Below are positions 14,901 through 23,900 of a DNA stretch of 64,000 bases, one piece after another; the first letter of the stretch is position 1, and every line of letters starts with the position of its first letter. A model generated the notes under the pieces. That model had not been told where the DNA came from. It ran no database searches and worked only from the letters and a program-made list of their open reading frames with translations. Made by a program: the position numbers and the translations under genes. The DNA is from Lepeophtheirus salmonis (lineage: Eukaryota > Arthropoda > Copepoda > Siphonostomatoida > Caligidae): NCBI RefSeq assembly GCF_016086655.4, contig NC_052136.2, positions 8,184,001-8,248,000 of the forward strand. Direction: 5' to 3'.

Positions 14901-17900
14901 ATTTGAATTATTTCATTTATTTTTTTACTGATCTTAATCTCAAGCAATGTATGCCTCAAAATTTAAAGTTAAATCCGTATTTCTGCAGAAACTTGACTTG
15001 TTAAAAACAAATGGGTAATCATACTATCAAATATAAACAGATTTTTTTAAATTAATATACAACTTGGCAGATAATTGTTTTATTTACATATAAATTGCTG
15101 AAAGTTTTCTTTAACACATAAAAACAGTAAAAATAATGAAAAAATATCTCAAAAAATCAGATTTGATGCGAAAAATCTAATGAGTCTGATGAACATATAA
15201 AGTAATAATCGAGTTAAATATGGATCTAAGCATATCTTCTTCTTGTTGACTTGCAATATTTATATTTTCCTAAAAACGATCCAATGTTTTTTAGTGAAAG
15301 CAACTTTTATTTTTCTATAAAAAATAGATTAAAAGACATTAACTACTCAACCATTGAAAACCTAAACTATTCCAAAGTTTTTTTTACCCCGTTGTAAGAT
15401 TCTATTTTATTCTGAAAATGAATGTAATCTAATAGATCACTTTTTAAGTGTATTATTATTTTTTTAAATTATTAATCATTGATTGTCCAAGAACTAATTA
15501 CTAAATCCTATGTGTGTGTCAACACTAGTGACTGAATCCACAATTTAAAAATTGAGACAATTTGGTGGACAATATAAAAAAAAAGAAGGGTAAGATTGAG
15601 TTAATGATTTTCGCTTTCCCTTTTTGATCAAAGATAGTGTTCCTCCTTTTGTTCAACAACTATCATTATTGATGTAAATTGTGTCTCATTTGTAGATGGA
15701 CATTACCAGTTTTTATGGAATTGGTACTCTGAAGAATGAATTTACTTTTCCTTAGCTAGTCCTGAGTAGTGAACTTCCCTTTATATTACATTCAGTTATG
15801 TTAAAAACCCGATTGAAAATTCGGATGTACTCATCATAGACGGGTAGTAACCTTGAGAATTTGTTGCAAAGCTATAATAATAAGTCCATGTTGGACTTAG
15901 AATAGAATTGAGGATCGACATCAGTTAGTTATGGCTAATGTAAGGGCATTGGAAAATTCCTTCTTTCCCTCCTCCGAAGTCGTCAAAGCTGGGTTTAACT
16001 GTTTTAATAAAACGTCATGACAGTTAAGCTGTTTTTCACGTAGCTCAATGGACAACGCACTCGGAAAAAATTATTTTTTTGAACTCAATGTGCGTCGGTT
16101 TGATACTCGGTCCTTCCTAGAAAAGGAAATATACTTTATGTATATGGACTTCAGAGAAGATTCCTATTTCAGATGGAGTAAATGAACTACTGTAATGTTT
16201 ATTTATACTTAATCAAAGCTACTTACTCTATCTGTCCAATTAAAGGAACATAAAAAAGCTGATTTTCTCTTCCAAATTGTCAAGGTTACTTACCTTTTCT
16301 ATTTGACATGCCTAAAATACATACGATTTTTATCACTAAGTATCCCTTCAACTAGACTTTAACTTTCATATGTTATGCTAAAAAAAAGGGAAATGATTCC
16401 ACACATCTCAATACCCTTTAAATTAGTCAGAGGAAGGCGCACAATATTTTCAACTGATAAACCGAAAGCAAATTAACATAAAATTAAAAGAGTCTTTGAC
16501 ATGCAAAAAATGCCTTGCAAGGCTTCAAGCCTATCCAAAGTCTATTTTTTTACTGTCCCTATCAGAAAAAGTATTTATGCAGTTAAAAAAATATAAAACT
16601 GAAGACAATAACCAAAATGGCCCTATTTGGGCGTTAGAATGATTTAAAAAAGTACTTGAATCTCAAAATTAAATTCAAATTCAAAAAATTGGTATTCATA
16701 TGAGTCGAGTTCTGATTTATATACGTGTTCGATTTAAAGAGCTTAAACGATAAATATGATTTAAATTTCATGGCATTGTGTGTATTTTAGAGCACAAACT
16801 TAATCCCGCGATTAGTGTTTGTAGAAATACTATATATTTAGTTTAAATTCTTAATAAAGGTCCTAATTTTTTATTATATAATGTTTAGGAAAGTATCATG
16901 TTGAAGGAAAAACAATAGCTCGTAGACCAAAAGATAAAATACCCGAGCTTTTACCTGATCCAGGAACGTATAACGTTGTCAAGTCTTATAAAACATATTC
17001 CGATTCATCGCCAAAATATACATTTGGAACTCGGTACAAATATGAGCATGAATTTCTTACGCCCTCTCCCATGGACTATGCCCCAGAAAAATGTGATAAA
17101 TCAATGGATGGAATTCCAAAATATACATTCGGAACAAAAACCAACTACAGCCCTAAATCCTGCTCACCTGCACCTGGTACATATGATATTAAAATGCAGT
17201 ATGATTCTCCAAGATATACTTTTGGCCACAAAGAAGAGACAAAACACTTGAGCTGTGCTCCAGCACCAGGATCTTATGATCCAAAAATGCTAGACACAAT
17301 GATCAAACACACAATCAGAATAAAAACAAACAAAAAACAAGAGAGCTGCGCGCCTGCACCAGGTACATACGACCCACAATACAATGACCATACTCCTCAT
17401 TATACTTTTGGCATGAAGTATGACCTTAAAGAGGGAAGATGTGCACCAGGTCCCGGAGAGTATGATCCAAAAGAGTGGGATAACACACCAAAGTATTCAT
17501 TTGGAATAAGACCTGAAATCAAACATGGAAGTGATACACCTGCTCCAGGAGCATATGACCCAAACATTTATGAATACACCCCCCAATATACTTTTGGGCA
17601 TAAACATGAAATTAAACATGGAAGCATAGCACCTGCACCTGGAACTTATAACCCTAGAGATGTGGATTCAGCCCCTAAATATACATTTGGTATGAAACCT
17701 GAGATACGACACGACAGTGTTGCTCCAGCACCTGGTACTTACGATCCTAAAGATGCAGATAACACACCAAAGTATACTTTTGGACACAAAACTGAGATAA
17801 AACATGATAGCATTGCCCCTGCACCAGGGACCTACAACCCCAAGGATACAGATAATACTCCGAAATATACATTTGGACATAAAACTGAGATTAAACAAGA

Positions 17901-20900
17901 TAGTTTTGCACCTGCTCCTGGAACATATGACCCCAAAGACGCTGACAACGCTCCAAGATATACTTTTGGAATGAAACCTGAGATAAAACATAATACTGTT
18001 GCTCCAGCACCTGGTACTTACAATCCAAAGGATGCAGATAATACTCCAAAGTATACTTTTGGACACAAAACAGAGATAAAACAAGGTAGTATTGCACCAG
18101 CTCCTGGAACTTACGACCCTAAAGACGCTGATACTGCTCCGAAATACTCTTTCGGTCTTAAGCCTGAAATGAAACATGATAGTGTTGCCCCTGCACCTGG
18201 TACCTACGATCCAAAGGAGTTAGATAATACTCCAAAGTATACGTTTGGACACAAAACTGAGATAAAACATGGTAGTGTTGCACCAGCTCCTGGAACTTAC
18301 GACCCTAAAGACGCTGATACTGCTCCGAAATACTCTTTCGGTCTTAAGCCTGAAATCAAACATGATAGTGTTGCACCTGCACCTGGTACCTACGATCCAA
18401 AGGAGGCAGATAACACTCCAAAGTATACGTTTGGACACAAAACTGAGATAAAACATGGTAGCATTGCCCCTGCACCAGGAACCTACGATCCAAAAGACGC
18501 TGACAACGCTCCAAGATATACGTTTGGAATGAAACCTGACATAAAACATGATAGTGTCGCTCCAGCACCTGGTACCTATGATCCAAAGGATGCAAACAAC
18601 ACTCCAAAGTATACTTTCGGACACAAAACAGAGATTAAACAAGGTAGTATTGCACCAGCTCCTGGAACATACGATCCAAAAGACGCTGACTACGCTCCAA
18701 GATATACGTTTGGAATGAAACCTGAGATAAAACATGATAGTGTCGCTCCAGCACCTGGTACCTACGATCCAAAGGAGGCAGATAATACTCCAAAATATAC
18801 TTTTGGACACAAAACAGATATTAAACATGGTAGTATTGCACCAGCTCCTGGAACATACGATCCAATAGACACTGATACTGCTCCAAAATACTCTTTCGGT
18901 CTTAAAACCAAGATTAAGCATGATAGTGTGGCTCCAGCACCTGGTACATATGATCCAAAGGACGCTGATACTGCCCCAAAATATACCTTTGGTCATAAGT
19001 CTGAAATTAAACATGAGAGTATTGCACCAGCACCAGGAACCTACGATCCAAAGGACAATGATGCTGCCCCAAAATATTCCTTTGGTCTAAAGCCTGAAAT
19101 CAAACATGATAGTATTGCACCAGCACCAGGAACCTACGATCCAAAAGACACTGATAATGCTCCTAAATACACATTCGGTCTTAAACCTGAAATCAAACAT
19201 GACAGTATTGCACCAGCTCCTGGAACATACGATCCAAAAGATACTGATATTGCTCCTAAATACACATTCGGCCTTAAGCCTGAAATCAAACATGACAGTG
19301 TTGCACCTGCGCCTGGAACTTACGACCCTAAAGACGCTGATACTGCTCCTAAATACTCTTTCGGTCTTAAGCCTGAAATCAAGCATGATAGTGTTGCACC
19401 TGCACCTGGAACTTACGACCCTAAGGAAGCAGATAATACTCCGAAGTATACTTTTGGTCTAAAGCCTGAAATCAAACATGACAGTATTGCACCAGCTCCA
19501 GGAACCTACGACCCTAAAGACGCTGATACTGCTCCAAAATACTCTTTCGGTCTTAAACCTGAAATCAAACATGATAGTGTTGCACCAGCTCCAGGAACCT
19601 ACGATCCAAAGGATAATGATGCTGCCCCAAAATATACCTTTGGTCTAAAGCCTGAAATCAAACATGATAGTGTTGCACCAGCTCCAGGAACCTACGATCC
19701 AAAGGACAATGATGCTGCCCCAAAATATTCCTTTGGTCTAAAGCCTGAAATCAAACATGATAGTGTTGCACCAGCTCCAGGAACCTACGATCCAAAGGAC
19801 AATGATGCTGCCCCAAAATATTCCTTTGGTCTAAAGCCTGAAATCAAACATGATAGTGTTGCACCAGCTCCTGGAACTTACGACCCTAAAGACGCTGATA
19901 CTGCTCCTAAATACACTTTTGGTCTTAAGCCTGAAATCAAACATGATAGTGTTGCACCAGCTCCAGGAACCTACGATCCAAAGGACAATGATGCTGCCCC
20001 AAAATATACCTTTGGTCTAAAGCCTGAAATCAAACATGATAGTGTTGCACCAGCTCCTGGAACTTACGACCCTAAAGACGCTGATACTGCTCCTAAATAC
20101 ACTTTTGGTCTTAAGCCTGAAATCAAACATGATAGTGTTGCGCCAGCTCCTGGAACCTACGATCCAAAGGACAATGATGCTGCCCCAAAATATACCTTTG
20201 GTCTAAAGCCTGAAATCAAACATGATAGTGTTGCACCAGCTCCTGGAACCTACGATCCAAAGGACAATGATGCTGCCCCAAAATACACTTTTGGTCTTAA
20301 GCCTGAAATCAAACATGATAGTGTTGCGCCAGCTCCTGGAACATACGATCCAAAAATACACTTTGGTCTTAACGCCAATAATGTTGCTCCTGAAATAAAA
20401 AGACAAATACACTTCGGTCATAAAACTGAGATTAAGCATGAAAGTGTTGCTCCTGCACCTGGCACGTATGATCTAAAGGACGCTGATGCTGCCCCTAAAT
20501 ATACCTTTGGTCTTAAACCTGAAATCAAACATGATAGTATTGCACCAGCTCCTGGAACCTACGATCCAAAAGACAATGATACTGCTCCTAAATACACATT
20601 CGGCCTTAAGCCTGAAATCAAACATGACAGTGTTGCACCTGCACCAGGAACTTACGACCCTAAAGACGCTGATACTGCTCCTAAATACTCTTTCGGTCTT
20701 AAACCTGAAATCAAGCATGATAGTGTTGCACCTGCACCTGGAACTTACGACCCTAAGGAAGCAGATAATACTCCGAAGTATACTTTTGGTCTAAAGCCTG
20801 AAATCAAACATGACAGTATTGCACCAGCTCCAGGAACCTACGACCCTAAAGACGCTGATACTGCTCCAAAATACTCTTTCGGTCTTAAACCTGAAATCAA

Positions 20901-23900
20901 ACATGATAGTGTTGCACCAGCTCCAGGAACCTACGATCCAAAGGACAATGATGCTGCCCCAAAATATACCTTTGGTCTAAAGCCTGAAATCAAACATGAT
21001 AGTGTTGCACCAGCTCCTGGAACTTACGACCCTAAAGACGCTGATACTGCTCCTAAATACACTTTTGGTCTTAAGCCTGAAATCAAACATGATAGTGTTG
21101 CACCAGCTCCAGGAACCTACGATCCAAAGGACAATGATGCTGCCCCAAAATATACCTTTGGTCTAAAGCCTGAAATCAAACATGATAGTGTTGCACCAGC
21201 TCCTGGAACTTACGACCCTAAAGACGCTGATACTGCTCCTAAATACACTTTTGGTCTTAAGCCTGAAATCAAACATGATAGTGTTGCGCCAGCTCCGAGC
21301 CTACGATCCAAAGAAATGCTGCCCCAAAATATACCCCTGCAAAATATTGGTCTAAAGCCTGAAATCAAACATGATAGTGTTGCACCAGCTCCAGGAACCT
21401 ACGATCCAAAGGACAATGATGCTGCCCCAAAATATACCTTTGGTCTAAAGCCTGAAATCAAACATGATAGTGTTGCACCAGCTCCTGGAACTTACGACCC
21501 TAAAGACGCTGATACTGCTCCTAAATACACTTTTGGTCTTAAGCCTGAAATCAAACATGATAGTGTTGCACCAGCTCCAGGAACCTACGATCCAAAGGAC
21601 AATGATGCTGCCCCAAAATATACCTTTGGTCTAAAGCCTGAAATCAAACATGATAGTGTTGCACCAGCTCCTGGAACTTACGACCCTAAAGACGCTGATA
21701 CTGCTCCTAAATACACTTTTGGTCTTAAGCCTGAAATCAAACATGATAGTGTTGCGCCAGCTCCTGGAACATACGATCCAAAAGACGCCGATAATGCTCC
21801 GAAATACACTTTCGGTCATAAAACTGAGATTAAGCATGAAAGTGTTGCTCCAGCACCTGGCACGTATGATCTAAAGGACGCTGATGCTGCCCCCAAATAT
21901 ACCTTTGGTCTTAAACCGAAATCAAACATGATAGTATTGCACCAGCTCCTGGAACCTACGATCCAAAAGACAATGATACTGCTCCTAAATACACATTCGG
22001 CCTGAAGCCTGAAATCAAACATGACAGTGTTGCACCTGCACCAGGAACATATGATCCCAAGGATGATGATAATACCCCTAAATATACCTTCGGTATCAAA
22101 ACGGAAATAATAAAGCATTGCTTCCAGGAACCTACGATCAAAGGACAATGATGCTGCCCCTGAAATCAAACATATAGTGTTGCACCAGCTTGGAACCTAC
22201 GACCCTAAAGACAATGATACTGCTCCTAAATCAAACAAATGACAGTGTTGCACCTGCACCAGGAACATATGATCCCAAGGATGATGATAATACCCCTAAA
22301 TATACCTTCGGTATCAAAACGGAAATAATTCATGAAAGCATTGCTCCAGCTCCAGGAACCTACGATCCAAAGGACAATGATGCTGCCCCAAAATATACCT
22401 TTGGTCTAAAGCCTGAAATAAAACATGACAGTATTGCACCTGCTCCTGGAACTTACGACCCTAAAGACCCCGATAATGCTCCTAAATACACTTTCGGTCT
22501 TAAAACTGAGATTAAGCAAGATAGTGTGGCACCTGCTCCGGGAACATATGATCCCAAGGATGGTGATAATACTCCTAAGTACACTTTCGGTATGAAACCT
22601 GAAATTAAGCATGATAGTGCTGCGCCTGCACCTGGAACTTATGATCCAAAGGACACTGATACGGCACCAAAATATAGCTTTGGTATTAAGCCTGAAATCA
22701 AACATGAAAGTATTGCACCAGCTCCGGGAACCTACGATCCAAAAGACAATGATACTACTCCTAAATACACATTTGGTCTTAAACCTGAAATTAAACATGA
22801 TAGTTTTGCACCTGCACCAGGAACATATGATCCCAAGGATGATGATAATTCTCCTAAATATACATTCGGTATGAAAACGGAAATAATTCGTGAAAGCGTT
22901 GCTCCAGCTCCAGGAACCTACGATCCAAATGACACTGATACTGCTCCTAAATACACTTTTGGTCTTAAGCCTGAAATCAAACATGATCATTTTGCACCTG
23001 TGTTGCACCAGCTCCAGGAACCTGATTGCTGCCCCAAAATATACCTTTGGTCTAAAGCCTGAAATCAAACATGATAGTGTTGCACCTGCTCCTGGAACTT
23101 ACGACCCTAAAGACTCTGATACTGCTCCTAAATACACATTCGGCCTTAAGCCAGAAATCAAACAGGACAGTGTCGCACCTGCACCAGGAACATATGATCC
23201 CAAGAATGATGATAATGCCCCTAAATATACCTTCGGTTTGAAAACGGAAATAATTCGTGAAAGCATTGCTCCAGCTCCAGGAACCTACGATCCAAAGGAC
23301 ACTGATACTGCTCCTAAATACACTTTCGGACTTAAGCCTGAAATAAAACATGACAGTATTGCACCAGCTCCTGGAACATACGATCCAAAAGACGCTGATA
23401 CTGCTCCAAAATACTCTTTTGGTCTTAAAACTGAGATTAGGCGCGATAGTGTGGCACCAGCTCCGGGAACTTATGATCCAAAGGATGATGATAATTCTCC
23501 TAAATATACATTCGGTATGAAAACGGAAATAAGAGATGAAAGTATTGCACCTGCTCCTGGAACATATGATCCTAAAGATTTTGACAATACTCCTAAATAT
23601 TCTTTTGGATTTAAACCAGTAATATCATCAGAAAGTGATGTGCCAGCCCCTGGTACATATTTTCCTAAACTTCCCGATGAGTCTCGGGGTGTTTCTTTTG
23701 GCATTAGACTTGAGGATCCAAATCTATTTAATGTACCCGGTCCAGGAACTTATCGTCCTGAGGATTGTTAGTATATTTTATTTATCTAAGCAGAAATGAT
23801 CAACTAACTTTTGTGTTGGGTTCCTTTTGTTTTTTGATTAACATTCTTCCATAGAGTATTTATCTACAGATATTTTTCTCTGTCTTTATTATTCTAATTT

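Larger units (their letters stand above)
16889..23766 (+). other. Coding exon 4: giant STPGR repeat exon
   Basis: Acceptor tttag at 16888; the codon shared with exon 3 gives Gly, then KYHVEGKTIARRPKDK. The frame runs without a stop from 16889 to the first frame break at 21918. The donor gttagt at 23767 leaves one base, which joins exon 5 as TGC. The first about 90 residues are divergent single units (PDPGTYNVV, PKYTFGTRYKYEHEF), as in ordinary ODF3; after that the tandem array takes over. The last unit (PGPGTYRPEDC) again looks ancestral. No internal GT-AG pair is needed to explain the exon apart from the damaged segments. Confidence 0.82.
17164..23766 (+). repeat. About 70 tandem 93-bp (31-residue) STPGR units
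   Basis: The consensus unit is APAPGTYDPKDADTAPKYTF followed by GLKPEIKHDSV, 31 residues. I count about 70 units by eye. The edges are more diverged (Cys-containing or GEYDP/GAYDP variants at the left, GMKTEI/FKPVI at the right). The centre (about 19.0-21.8 kb) is nearly identical and alternates DNDAAP and DADTAP units, a 186-bp higher-order repeat. Larger blocks are duplicated: about 19315-19680 recurs at about 20647-21010, and 20440-20640 recurs at 21836-22040. This pattern is typical of unequal exchange or conversion. Confidence 0.9.

Noticed and set aside
16041..16108. A functional tRNA gene
   Set aside because: A- and B-box-like motifs are present, but no cloverleaf can be drawn and the whole unit recurs with a non-tRNA body at 37.9 kb.
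16976..21874. Plus-strand frames overlapping the ODF3-like repeat exon in other phases
   Set aside because: Same shadow effect. The chosen frame is fixed by splice phases and by ODF3 similarity.
17668..23704. Long reverse-strand open frames (up to 264 codons) across the repeat exon
   Set aside because: They arise because the 93-bp unit, a multiple of three, happens to lack stops in other frames. Their Cys/Ser/Ile-rich peptides are mirror images of the true repeats.
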